Assembly: GCA_024236495.1 (NCBI GenBank)
Contig: JACKKJ010000001.1
Location: forward strand, 930,001 to 994,000
DNA length: 64,000 bases
Origin: Paracoccaceae bacterium
GTDB taxonomy: Bacteria; Pseudomonadota; Alphaproteobacteria; Rhodobacterales; Rhodobacteraceae
Direction of reading: 5' to 3'
This document shows, piece by piece, positions 45,480 to 54,423 of the stretch; within the stretch, counting starts at the first letter, position 1; each line of letters begins with the position of its first letter. A program made the position numbers and the translations under genes. The notes beneath the pieces were generated by a model that did not search any database, had not been told where the DNA came from, and was given only the letters and a program-made list of their open reading frames with translations.

Positions 45480-45537
45480 CCCCCCTTGCCCGCGGGCCCC
45501 CTGGCCCCGCACCACCCAGAAAGACGGAGACTGAAAC

Positions 45538-46641
45538 ATGGAATTTCGCCCCCTCCTCGCCCGTATCGCGGCAGCCGGAACGGCCGCGCTGCTACTCGGA
45601 ACTTCGGCATTCGCTCAGGAAGCCTGTACCGCCTACACCGTGAAAGATGGCGATACGCTCGGATCCATCGCCCAGGCGGCCTACGGTACGGGCGACTATC
45701 AGAATATCTTCAACGCCAACCGCGAGGTCATCGGTGACAATCCGGCTGGCCTTTCCAGCGGTACCGTTCTCAACCTGCCTTGCGAAGACGGGTCGATCGC
45801 CGGTGATGCAACGGCCGCTCAGATCATCGAAGAGCAGAACAAGATTGCCGCATCGAAGCCGAAATCGAACGCGTATGAACCGCCCGTGAAGTTCCTTGCC
45901 GGCGGCAACTATGCCCCGTTCAGCGACGAGGCCCTGGAAGGCGGCGGCTTCCTTGTCCGCCTGGCGCAGACCGCGATGCATCGGGGCGGCAACACCCGCG
46001 ACTACGCGACAGCCTTTGTCAACGACTGGGGCTCGCACCTCGATACGCTCCTGCCCACCGGCGCCTTCGATGTGGGCCTTGGCTGGTACATGCCGAACTG
46101 CGAGAAACGCGACCTCCTGAGCGACTCGATGCGTTACCGCTGCGATCAGTTCGACTCCACCCTGCCTGTCTATGAACCGGTTGTCGGCTACTACACCACG
46201 AAGGAAAGCCCCTTCGCCGCCGCAACGAGCTTCGAAGACTACAAGGGCGCCCGTATCTGCCGGATGGATGGCTACTTCACCTTTGATCTCGAAGAAGAAG
46301 GCCTGGCCCCTCCGGCCATCGAACTGGTCCGGCCGGTCCTGCCCGAAGACTGCATGGAAGCATTGATGACGGGTGCGGCCGACGTGGCCGGCATGGAAGT
46401 GCAGTCGGCGGCGGACGCGATCGCCAAGCTTGGAATCGGATCAGACGTGGTCGAGAACCCGAGCCTGTCGAAAGTGCTGTCGATGTCCTTCATCACCCAC
46501 AAGTCGAACCCGTTCGGCAAGCAGTACATCACCTTGCTGAACCGCGGCCTGACCGAAATGCGCAATACCGGCGAATGGTATGCGATCATCTCGAGCACGC
46601 TGGAGGAGCACAACAAGAAGCTCATGGAAATGGCGAACTGA
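45538..46641 (+). CDS. LysM domain fused to solute-binding-protein-like domain, paralogue 3
   Basis: The 367-residue protein begins MEFRPLLARIAAAGTAALLL, a signal peptide ending AFAQEA. LysM (YTVKDGDTLGSIAQAAYGTG) lies between Cys30 and Cys82; the binding domain starts FLAGGNYAPFSDEAL. Cysteine pairs Cys188/Cys202 and Cys241/Cys272 are conserved with the two paralogues. All three end in a similar helix (EMRxxGEWYxI). It is the last plus-strand gene before the convergent GTPase operon. Confidence 0.88.
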   Translation: MEFRPLLARIAAAGTAALLLGTSAFAQEACTAYTVKDGDTLGSIAQAAYGTGDYQNIFNANREVIGDNPAGLSSGTVLNLPCEDGSIAGDATAAQIIEEQNKIAASKPKSNAYEPPVKFLAGGNYAPFSDEALEGGGFLVRLAQTAMHRGGNTRDYATAFVNDWGSHLDTLLPTGAFDVGLGWYMPNCEKRDLLSDSMRYRCDQFDSTLPVYEPVVGYYTTKESPFAAATSFEDYKGARICRMDGYFTFDLEEEGLAPPAIELVRPVLPEDCMEALMTGAADVAGMEVQSAADAIAKLGIGSDVVENPSLSKVLSMSFITHKSNPFGKQYITLLNRGLTEMRNTGEWYAIISSTLEEHNKKLMEMAN

Positions 46642-46666
46642 CGGCGCAAATCCAGCGCATTGAACA

Positions 46667-46693
46667 GGGGCCCACGCCGGTGGCGCGGGCCCC
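46667..46693. terminator. Hairpin between convergent LysM and GTPase operons
   Basis: GGGGCCC (46667-46673) pairs with GGGCCCC (46687-46693), and inside it CGCC pairs with GGCG across a three-base loop. Neither side has a good U-run, but the position between two converging operons fits a bidirectional terminator or RNA-end stabiliser. Confidence 0.5.
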
Positions 46694-46719
46694 ATACGTC
46701 TTAGCAGAACGACTTCGCG

Positions 46720-48066
46720 TCAGGCTGCTGCAGAAACCGGATGGGCCAACGCGTCCGTAAGCTGGGCCAGGAGCAGTGCGGCGGTCTCTGCATTCGCGGG
46801 ATCGACTTCATACTGCATCAGGATCAGCAGATCCTGGGCGCGTTCGAATTCGTTCTGGATCCAGGCGGTCTCGGCCGACGCGGCGCCCAGCGCGGCCAAA
46901 TCGCCCAGGAACAGCGAAACCGCATCCTGCGCTGCCGCCAGGAATGCGCCGTCCTCCTCGACGATCCCGGTTCGAAGACTGTCCACAAGACCGGCCATGC
47001 GACGTTTCCAGGCGGCAAGGCTTGGGCTGACCGGCAGGGCCTCGGATGCGGCATGTACCGGTGCGACCGGTTCCGGTGCGACACGCGGGGGGGACGACGG
47101 AACAGGGGCGACCTCGGGGACGCGGGGCGAAACGATCCTTGGTTCAGCGGGCCGGGGCTCGGGCGCCGGCGCGGTGTCCTCCACCTGCGGCAGTTGCGGC
47201 AGAAGCGGTCCAAGATGTTGCTCCATGCCCTTGCGGACCTTCTCCAGCTCGGTCTTCCGGCACTCGATCGCCAGTTCCATCATGGCGATCATGAAGGGCT
47301 CGATCCCGCTGGCCGCCCAGACCCGCTCGGGCTGCGTCGCGTCTCCCTGAAGCGCACGCCACGCCTCGGTCGTTGAAAGCGGCAGGACCTTGCGGAAGGC
47401 TGCGCCAACCGTCGCCTCCAGCCGTTCTAGCGTAGGGGTCAGTGTTCCCGCCGAAAGGTGGTCCGAATGGGTCATCGCCAGGATTGCGCGCCGCTGGACC
47501 GTCTTCGGGACCATCCCCCAAAGGTGACGTTCTTCCGAGGTCCAGGGGTCTTCGGCGTTCGTGCACCAGACGATCATGTCCGCAAGGCGATTGAGGACGA
47601 ACAGCGCATTGGCCTGCGCCCCCGAATCCTCAAGATCGGAAAGATCCATCAACCAGACGTCGCGCAGAACCTCGCAGTCGATGCCGACCGTCACGATATC
47701 GGGTGCCTCTGACAGCGCCGCGTCCATGGCGACACCGTCAAAGACCTTTTCTTCCCGGTCCCACCAGCCGGCGGTCGTCCGGTAGGCATCGCTGTGACGC
47801 AAGATCACGGCTGGCATGACCGACTGGCGGGCCTTTGTCGGGATGACCGCTTCACCAACCAGCAGATTGACGAGGCTTGACTTGCCGGCGCGGGCCAGAC
47901 CAACGACCGCGATGCGAACCGGCGCCTCCAGACGGGCCAGATAGCTTTCGGCCTGCGCGCGCGCGTTTTCCGAGACTGCATCGCCTTGCACGCCTGGCGC
48001 ATCAAGATGCGACAGGAAGCGACGCAGAACCTCTATCTCCTCCTCAGCCCTGGGAAAGGCGACCAT
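46720..48066 (-). CDS. Dynamin-related GTPase, shorter and divergent form
   Basis: The 448-residue protein has a P-loop VGLARAGKSSLVNLLVGE at about 55-72 and a G4-like THSD. The G3 region reads DLSDLED instead of DxxG, so the switch is unusual. The segment VWCTNAEDPWTSEERHLW matches VVWCTHSTQAWRESERSAW of the GTPase at 49346-50791, showing the two are related. A Pro-rich linker (about 295-345) precedes a helical C-terminal part. It is the last gene of the six-gene operon; its role is unknown. Confidence 0.78.
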   Translation of the reverse strand: MVAFPRAEEEIEVLRRFLSHLDAPGVQGDAVSENARAQAESYLARLEAPVRIAVVGLARAGKSSLVNLLVGEAVIPTKARQSVMPAVILRHSDAYRTTAGWWDREEKVFDGVAMDAALSEAPDIVTVGIDCEVLRDVWLMDLSDLEDSGAQANALFVLNRLADMIVWCTNAEDPWTSEERHLWGMVPKTVQRRAILAMTHSDHLSAGTLTPTLERLEATVGAAFRKVLPLSTTEAWRALQGDATQPERVWAASGIEPFMIAMMELAIECRKTELEKVRKGMEQHLGPLLPQLPQVEDTAPAPEPRPAEPRIVSPRVPEVAPVPSSPPRVAPEPVAPVHAASEALPVSPSLAAWKRRMAGLVDSLRTGIVEEDGAFLAAAQDAVSLFLGDLAALGAASAETAWIQNEFERAQDLLILMQYEVDPANAETAALLLAQLTDALAHPVSAAA

Positions 48067-48093
48067 TCCCCTGCTCCTTGTTGTTGTCGCGCC

Positions 48094-48822
48094 TCAGCCC
48101 TTGTCGGATCGGCATGTATCGCTCCAGACCCGCATCAGTGCGGTCAGCGTTCCGGGGCGGGAAACCGCGACGCTTGTCTGACCAGCCATATCCGCGATGA
48201 TCAGCCGGCTCGTACCGTCCTCGGCAAGGCCGATGGCCTGGAAACCGTCCCCACCGCCAAGGTGGCCCATCGCACGCCGTATATCCGCGACATCGGCAGC
48301 CAACGCGGCATCGGGGTCCTGCGGCAGGCGGCCCGCCTCTCCCTTCGGGTCGATCAGCGCACCCGACGCAGCCAACCCTGCCGAGGCCAGCGAAAGGGTC
48401 GCGAAACCGGAATCGTCTCCGCCATCAGCCGTCTGCAATGCGGTCGTACATGCAGCCCGAAGGTCCGCCGCCGCATATCCGACGTCTGTCTCGGAATCCT
48501 CGATCAGGTGAACTTCATACCGGTGCGGCCCGTCGTGGCCTGCATGCGCCACAAGCGCGGCCGCCACGATTTCGAGATCGGCGGACACAGCACCCTCGAT
48601 GGCGATCAGGCGGCCGCTGCGCGCCTGCAGCGTGATCGTCTCGCCTGTCTCGGCCCGCACCACCAACCGACGCGGCAGGATCGTACCGCCGATAACCCGC
48701 AGCATGGCTTCCACACGCGCTGTCGACGACTTTCCCGGAAGCGCGCGCGCCGAACTTGCGCGCGGCTCGGCCATGGCCTCTATGCCGGCCATGATCGACA
48801 GGATTTCACGGCTGATCGTCAT
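48094..48822 (-). CDS. Unrecognised protein of the GTPase operon
   Basis: A 242-residue protein with alternating short beta strands and helices (RLVVRAETGETITLQARSGR, RYEVHLIEDSETDVGYAA), and no motif that I recognise. It has no signal peptide or membrane segment. It is placed 27 bases before the last GTPase gene and 50 bases after the small Roadblock-like gene, so it is part of the operon. It could be an adaptor or GTPase regulator; this is only positional inference. Confidence 0.65.
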   Translation of the reverse strand: MTISREILSIMAGIEAMAEPRASSARALPGKSSTARVEAMLRVIGGTILPRRLVVRAETGETITLQARSGRLIAIEGAVSADLEIVAAALVAHAGHDGPHRYEVHLIEDSETDVGYAAADLRAACTTALQTADGGDDSGFATLSLASAGLAASGALIDPKGEAGRLPQDPDAALAADVADIRRAMGHLGGGDGFQAIGLAEDGTSRLIIADMAGQTSVAVSRPGTLTALMRVWSDTCRSDKG

Positions 48823-48872
48823 GGCGCACGATTTCCTTCTGCGTCCGGTTCAGGCAGCTGAATCCTGCGGAT

Positions 48873-49262
48873 TCACAGAACATTTGCAATGTCTTTCCCC
48901 AACTGCCGCCCGACCTGACGCATCTGCGCTACGTCTGCGTCGGGATGACAGACAAGGCAAAGGGCGTGGTCCTCGTGATCCGGCATTCGCAGGAAAAGGC
49001 AGGTATAGCCATGGTTCCGGGCCACGGCCTCTTCTGGCAAGTCGCCGATATCCGCAAGTGCCGCCCGGCGCCACGCGCCCGAGATGCCCCGCCCGTTCAA
49101 GAGCCGTGCCGAGAGAGTCGCGATCGCGTCGAGCACCTCCTGCGAGAATGGTCGTGTGCTGCGACGCGTCAGGACCAGTTCTTCAGGCATATCGACATAG
49201 CACACCGCCAGGCAATCCGGCAAAGAGTGCAGCGTGCCATCCATCAGTTCATTCAGCGCCAT
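48873..49262 (-). CDS. Small protein, possibly Roadblock/LC7-like
   Basis: The 129-residue protein has the pattern of a Roadblock/LC7 fold: a first strand pair LAVCYVDMPEELVLTRR, a helix SQEVLDAIATLSARLLNG, a strand YTCLFLRMPDHEDHALCLVC, and a final helix DVAQMRQVGRQLGKDI. Roadblock proteins such as MglB regulate small GTPases, and this gene lies between two GTPase genes. The assignment is by eye and the sequence is divergent; a stand-alone hypothetical protein is the alternative. Confidence 0.5.
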   Translation of the reverse strand: MALNELMDGTLHSLPDCLAVCYVDMPEELVLTRRSTRPFSQEVLDAIATLSARLLNGRGISGAWRRAALADIGDLPEEAVARNHGYTCLFLRMPDHEDHALCLVCHPDADVAQMRQVGRQLGKDIANVL

Positions 49263-49345
49263 GACCAGCCTCTGCCCGTGCGCGGTTCCGCTGGCCCCCG
49301 ATTACAGGCTGGTGCCGGTTTTTTCCAGTGCCACAAGTGCCTTTG

Positions 49346-50791
49346 TTACCCGTGGCGAACACGCGCAACAGCGGGGTCGGCCTCCTCCGCGGGCTCGATC
49401 CCCTCAGCGATGTCAACGGCGTGCAGGAACTTCTCGAACAGGGCGAGCATTTCCTGGATCGACCGCGGTTCGCCCTCTGATGCCAGAACCCCGCGCCACA
49501 GGCTGACGGCAGAGACCGGGACCTCTTCGTCCCATTCGGCGCCGTCCTCTTGTCCCGAAATCGCCGCGGGCTCCTCTTCGGCGTGCTCGCAAGGGACGAT
49601 CCTCGTTTCGTGGTCGTCCTCTTCGGCCGTCGCTTCCGTCTGCTCGTCCATATCAGAGATTGCGGCCTCGTCCCCGGCCACCGCCTCGGGGAGATCCTCG
49701 ACCAGGGTCGTTACGGTCTCGTCGGCGCCGACAGGCTGCGCCGGATCAATCTCCGCTTCGTGCGCGGCCTGGGCCTGTCCGGTCAATGCCGGGCCGTTCG
49801 CTGGGTCCTCATGTCTCTGTACGCGCTGCGCGAAACTCAGGTGAAGAACCTCCGCATCGGCACGATCCGGCAGATCTTGCGAAGCGGTCTCGTCGTCCAT
49901 GATCCGGGAACGCATCGATGCGCCATCGTCGCGGCTGAGGCGGGTGCGACCTTCGCCGTCGTCCCGCTCGCCCCGGTCCTGCCGCGCCGCGCGGCCAGGT
50001 CTGACGCGCACCGGTGCGATCCCTTCGGCCCCGGCAAGGGAATATCGGGACAAGAGCCCCTTGCGCGCCTCGATGATATCGTGCGCGACTTCATGAAGCG
50101 CCGACAGGAGCGCCTCGCCGCCGCTTTCCACCCAGAGGTCGCCGGTGTCCTCCTCGCTCACCGCCCGCAGGGCATCGAGGGCCGAGAACATGATAACGCC
50201 CCGGAACGTTTCGCCCGCCTCCCGACGCAGGCGCCGGGCGACACGTTCGCGTTCGGCCGGCAAGAGCTTGTCAGACCGCGTCGCCAGCAGCAACGAGTTC
50301 TCGCGCAGCCGTTCGGGCAGGGAATCCCACGCGCTTCGCTCAGATTCACGCCAGGCTTGCGTCGAATGCGTGCACCAGACGACCGCGTTCACGTAGCCCA
50401 CTGCCATTTCCCAGACCGACTTCGGAATATTGGGGTCGGAGATTCCGGGCGTGTCGATCAGATCGATCGTCTCAAGAATTCTACCTTTGCAGAAAAGGCG
50501 AATATAGCGCACGCCTTCGACGGGTACCGCATCCAGATCATCGAAAGAAAGGTCGTGGCGGTGGCCTTCGGTATCGACATACCAAGCCTGTGGTTCGCCA
50601 AAGCTCATCCAGACGGGTGGAAGCTGGGTCGCAGTGACGCGCGTGGGCAGTACGTCCTCGCCGACCAAGAGGTTGGTGAGTGTCGTCTTGCCCGCGCTGA
50701 ACTCGCCCATCAACGCGATGCACGGTTTGCGGCTTGCCCAGTTTTCAAGCCGGGTCATGCCTGCAGGCGTCACTGCGCGTCTTTGATCCAT
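49346..50791 (-). CDS. Dynamin-like GTPase with long acidic C-terminal region
   Basis: The 481-residue protein has the GTPase motifs GEFSAGKT (29-36), DTPG (113-116) and TRSDK (171-175) near the N-terminus, as in bacterial dynamin-like proteins. After the GTPase domain come an Arg/Asp-rich stretch and a long Glu/Asp/Ala-rich, probably disordered region (about 300-430). The ATG at 50791 has AAGGA at proper distance; two in-frame starts just upstream are less likely. It follows the large dynamin gene by 30 bases. Confidence 0.85.
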   Translation of the reverse strand: MDQRRAVTPAGMTRLENWASRKPCIALMGEFSAGKTTLTNLLVGEDVLPTRVTATQLPPVWMSFGEPQAWYVDTEGHRHDLSFDDLDAVPVEGVRYIRLFCKGRILETIDLIDTPGISDPNIPKSVWEMAVGYVNAVVWCTHSTQAWRESERSAWDSLPERLRENSLLLATRSDKLLPAERERVARRLRREAGETFRGVIMFSALDALRAVSEEDTGDLWVESGGEALLSALHEVAHDIIEARKGLLSRYSLAGAEGIAPVRVRPGRAARQDRGERDDGEGRTRLSRDDGASMRSRIMDDETASQDLPDRADAEVLHLSFAQRVQRHEDPANGPALTGQAQAAHEAEIDPAQPVGADETVTTLVEDLPEAVAGDEAAISDMDEQTEATAEEDDHETRIVPCEHAEEEPAAISGQEDGAEWDEEVPVSAVSLWRGVLASEGEPRSIQEMLALFEKFLHAVDIAEGIEPAEEADPAVARVRHG

Positions 50792-50821
50792 CTGCATGTC
50801 CTTCAATCTGTCCCGGCTCCG

Positions 50822-52852
50822 TCAGGCCGCCATTTCGTCAAGCCCGCGCAGGATCTCTCCGAATGCGGTCGTGGTGTCGTTCCCGGATTGCAGAACCTCC
50901 AGCGCCTTGCGCGCGTCCTCGGCGTTGCCGGCGTCCGGTTGGGTTATCCGGCGAATCGTCTCCTGGTGTTCTTTCAGAAACTCGCGCAGGATCGATCGGG
51001 CGTTTTCGAGAACGGCAGCAACCTGGTTCTCCTCGAGGTCGCGCGTGATCGAATGCGCCTCTGCCCGGATAAGGTGCGCGTAATCCTTCGCGAATGCCTC
51101 GTAGCCCCGACGCTTCTGCCACCAGCGCCGCCACCATGTGCTTTGCAGATCGAGCGCGATCGTCTTGCCCAATCCCACGGGCGCGGGCACGCGCGGCAGA
51201 TGTGGCGGCTCGATCCTGAAATCCGCAACCCCACCCGAAAGGATCGCCGCATAGACTGCCTCGACATGGCGGGCGGCGTCTTCGTAAAGCTTGGTGAGCC
51301 GCGCCGACAAGGCGCGCGCAAAGCTGAGATAGGCGGCGCGCTGCAACACCCGAAGCCCGGTCGGGTCGTATTGCCAGGTACCGCTTTCGCCATGCCGTTC
51401 CAGGTGATCGATCAGCGAATCCGTCGCGCGTTTCACAAACCCGGATTCCGAGGTTTCCATCCGCTGCATCAGGTCGTCACGCAGTTGCTGGCATAGCGTC
51501 GCAACGTCGGCTTCATACTTCGCACCGAGCTGCGTCATCACGGCCGAGGCGGAATGGCCGGCAAAATCGACGCTGACCGCACCGCCATCGGCCCGCCGCG
51601 CCACCAGGGTCGCGCGGGCCTCGTTCGTCAGGTTGCGGGCGTTGCGACGGACACGCTCCAACAGCCGGCGCCCCGCGCCTTCGCTGACCCGTTCGCCAAT
51701 CGCCGTCATCAAGGCGGGCACGCCCGACAGGTTCCAGGCGGTTTCCCATTCGTCGCGACCCGCCAGTTCCGGTCTGGCGGCGGCATAGGCATCGAGCGTC
51801 CGGGCGCTATCGACCGTGAGCCCCTCGCGCGAGCCGGTCAGGGCGGCTTCACCCCACTTGGCGCTGCCAAAAACGATTGCCACATCGGAAGCGATGTGGA
51901 ACTTGGCCAGCGTCGCCTGGATGCCCGAGCGGATCTCGTCGATCTGTGTGGCAGGGTTATTAAGCTCGTCCACACGGTTGATGAAGAGAATGATCTGGCG
52001 GTTCTCGAGGTTGGAAATGATCCGCATCAGAGCCATGTCCACCGTCGACAGCGCCTGATGGGCGGAAAGGACCACGACACAAAGCTCGGATCCGCGAAGA
52101 CTGCGCAGCGTGATCTGCTCGCGCATCATGAAGGTATCGTTGACGCCCGGTGTATCGCACAACGTCAGAGAGACATCGTATTCGGGGATATCGAGGTACA
52201 GTTCAGCCGACTTGGTGATGTCCGCGAAACGCCCGGTTTTTGCATTCGTCTCGCGCAGGTCGGCGTCGTCGCCAAGGCAGACATAGCGTTCGACCAGTTC
52301 CGCATCCAGATAGCCATAGGCATGGTTCTGGCCCAGCAGCAGCTCGAAATGCTTTCCAAGGCGCGCCTTCGTCGCCTCTCTCATCGCCTCCACCTGGCGC
52401 TGGATATCGGCGAGTTCGTCCTGCGCGCCAGAGCGTTCGGCAAGCTCCCCAAGACGGCCGCCGCCAACGACAAGGTTGTCCCATTCGTCGCGGTTGAAGA
52501 AGGTGAACCGCGCTTTGGTATTGGCCGGGCCCTCGGCATCGGCCGGCGCCTTCGTATTGATCGCGAGCGTGGTCACCACGGAAGTCCAGGGGTTCACATC
52601 AGATGGCAGCAAACCCGGCGAAGCCGCGAGTATGTTGCTAAGTGCCGATTTGCCCGCCTTGACCTGCCCCACCAGTGTGATCTTGGCCGAAAACTCCTCA
52701 AGCCGCGCCTTGAGCCCTGCAGCGCGCGCTGCCGTACGGTCATCTCCGACCGACGCAAGCCGGTCGAGCATTTCGGACAGATCGGTAAAGCCCTTTGCAA
52801 GGTCGGCGAAGGCTGCATTGCCCGACCGCAAGAAATCCCTGTTCCGCACCAT
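50822..52852 (-). CDS. Large bacterial dynamin-like GTPase
   Basis: The 676-residue protein has GQVKAGKS at 62-69 (G1), DTPG at 233-236 (G3) and NRVD at 292-295 (G4), then a long helical region as in dynamin stalks. At about residues 568-581 a Trp/Arg/Lys-rich segment WWRRWWQKRRGY could insert in a membrane. Bacterial dynamins remodel or repair membranes, often acting as hetero-oligomers, and a second dynamin-like gene follows directly. AAGGGT precedes the ATG. Confidence 0.88.
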   Translation of the reverse strand: MVRNRDFLRSGNAAFADLAKGFTDLSEMLDRLASVGDDRTAARAAGLKARLEEFSAKITLVGQVKAGKSALSNILAASPGLLPSDVNPWTSVVTTLAINTKAPADAEGPANTKARFTFFNRDEWDNLVVGGGRLGELAERSGAQDELADIQRQVEAMREATKARLGKHFELLLGQNHAYGYLDAELVERYVCLGDDADLRETNAKTGRFADITKSAELYLDIPEYDVSLTLCDTPGVNDTFMMREQITLRSLRGSELCVVVLSAHQALSTVDMALMRIISNLENRQIILFINRVDELNNPATQIDEIRSGIQATLAKFHIASDVAIVFGSAKWGEAALTGSREGLTVDSARTLDAYAAARPELAGRDEWETAWNLSGVPALMTAIGERVSEGAGRRLLERVRRNARNLTNEARATLVARRADGGAVSVDFAGHSASAVMTQLGAKYEADVATLCQQLRDDLMQRMETSESGFVKRATDSLIDHLERHGESGTWQYDPTGLRVLQRAAYLSFARALSARLTKLYEDAARHVEAVYAAILSGGVADFRIEPPHLPRVPAPVGLGKTIALDLQSTWWRRWWQKRRGYEAFAKDYAHLIRAEAHSITRDLEENQVAAVLENARSILREFLKEHQETIRRITQPDAGNAEDARKALEVLQSGNDTTTAFGEILRGLDEMAA

Positions 52853-52888
52853 GAAACTACCCTTTCCCCACTCTTTCGCCCCAGGCCG

Positions 52889-53335
52889 TCAAGCGGCGGC
52901 CGAAGCGACCCCCAGATTGTCCAGATGGCTCAGTACATCGAGCCCCGTCATCACAAGCGCGAGCCGGACGCCAAGGTTCAGCCCCGTATCCGGTTCCTTC
53001 ACCAGCACGCTCAACCGCTTGTAGGACTGTCCGTTCGCCAGTTCGGCCAGAATCCCGCAGTGATCAAAAACGACCCCCCGACCCACGGCCGCGTTCATCG
53101 CCGCATTTCCGAGGCGCCGGGTCCGGTCATCATGACCGATGATCCTGATCCCGACAGCCACGCCGGGCGCCACAGTCTCGAGCGCGGCAAGCGCCGCCCC
53201 TAGCGCGCCAAGGGCGGCAGACGTCCTGTTTTCAGCCCTGTTCAAGGTCCCGGCTCCGGCTTCCGCCATGATCGAAATTTCCACCTTTGCACTCTGACTG
53301 CCGAAAGACTCGGTTACTGTCTCCGAACGGGTCAC
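52889..53335 (-). CDS. Unrecognised first gene of the GTPase operon
   Basis: The product has 148 residues from GTG 53335, which has GGGGTGG six bases upstream; ATG 53269 is a shorter alternative. It has an Ala-rich helical middle (RTSAALGALGAALAALETV) and beta segments such as GVAVGIRIIGHDDRTRRLG. No family was recognised. It lies 36 bases before the large dynamin gene, so it opens the operon. A fold like the small Roadblock-type protein is possible but not demonstrable. Confidence 0.6.
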   Translation of the reverse strand: MTRSETVTESFGSQSAKVEISIMAEAGAGTLNRAENRTSAALGALGAALAALETVAPGVAVGIRIIGHDDRTRRLGNAAMNAAVGRGVVFDHCGILAELANGQSYKRLSVLVKEPDTGLNLGVRLALVMTGLDVLSHLDNLGVASAAA

Positions 53336-53514
53336 AATCCACCCCAAAGGCTAGAAATGCTTTATGGCAAAAAGGTGTCTCGAATGCGCCGCGATCCGTT
53401 CCTTTTCAGATGCAGGCCGCTGGAAAGCCCTCAAGATCGCGTTAGAAACAGGCAGTTTTCCAAAGGGCGGCTTTGGACTATCGCTTGGGGCGAGCAGAGG
53501 ACGGGGCATACACC

Positions 53515-54345
53515 ATGAAACAACGATCCATCCTGATCACCGGCTCCTCGTCGGGAATCGGCCATGACGCCGCCCACAGGCTGAAAGACGCCGGGTGGCG
53601 CGTCTTCGCAACCTGTCGCGCCGAGGCGGATTGTGAACGACTGCGCGGCGAGGGGCTTGAGAGCTTCCGGCTCGACTATGCCGACGAGGGTTGCATCGCC
53701 GCTGCGGTCGACGAGGCGCTGGCGCGCACCGGCGGCACACTAGACGCGGTCTTCAACAACGGCGCCTTCGCCTGCCCCGGCGCGGTCGAGGATCTTCCCC
53801 GCGGCGCCCTGCGCGAGATATTCGAGACCAACTTGTTCGGCGTTCACGACCTGACCCGGCGTGTCATTCCCGTGATGCGGGCGCAGGGTCACGGCCATAT
53901 CGTCAACTGTTCTTCCGTCTTGGGCTTCACCGGGCTGAAGTGGCGCGGCGCATATGTCGCGACCAAATTCGCGATGGAGGGGCTGTCGGATGTCCTGCGG
54001 CTGGAAATGGCCGACACGGGCGTGCGCGTCGTGCTGATCGAGCCGGGTCCGATCACCAGCCTGATCCGCCAGAATTCCATCCCCCACTTCGAACGCTGGA
54101 TCGACTGGCACAATTCACCCAGGGCGGCACAGTACGAATCGACTCTCCTCAAGCGGCTTTATGAAAGCCGGGGCCCGGACCGCTGGGAGCTTCCGGCCTC
54201 GGCGGTGTCAGCGGTGCTTCTGAAGGCGCTTTCGACCACCGATCCGCGCCCCCGTTACAGGGTGACCGTGCCGACGCATGTCATGGCGATGATGCGGCGG
54301 ATTCTGCCGGGCCGGGCGCTTGACGCCCTCCTGGGCAGGATCTGA
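53515..54345 (+). CDS. Short-chain dehydrogenase/reductase
   Basis: The 276-residue protein has the cofactor motif TGSSSGIG (9-16), NNGA (81-84), and the catalytic set Ser134, Tyr147 and Lys151 in GAYVATK, followed by IEPGPI. It belongs to the classical SDR family and lacks an acidic residue typical of strict NAD use (VFATCRAE has Arg), so NADP is more likely. The substrate is unknown. It stands alone on the plus strand, divergent from the GTPase operon. Confidence 0.92.
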   Translation: MKQRSILITGSSSGIGHDAAHRLKDAGWRVFATCRAEADCERLRGEGLESFRLDYADEGCIAAAVDEALARTGGTLDAVFNNGAFACPGAVEDLPRGALREIFETNLFGVHDLTRRVIPVMRAQGHGHIVNCSSVLGFTGLKWRGAYVATKFAMEGLSDVLRLEMADTGVRVVLIEPGPITSLIRQNSIPHFERWIDWHNSPRAAQYESTLLKRLYESRGPDRWELPASAVSAVLLKALSTTDPRPRYRVTVPTHVMAMMRRILPGRALDALLGRI

Positions 54346-54423
54346 GACGACGGACCGCGACGTTTTCGCGCTTCGCTTTCGTGGCTGGAAAGACTAGATG
54401 TGCCGCGTCATGGGGAGAGATCG

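Noticed and set aside
43130..46641. ABC amino-acid transporter
   Set aside because: Three binding-protein-like genes are present but there is no permease or ATPase gene, and each carries a LysM domain.
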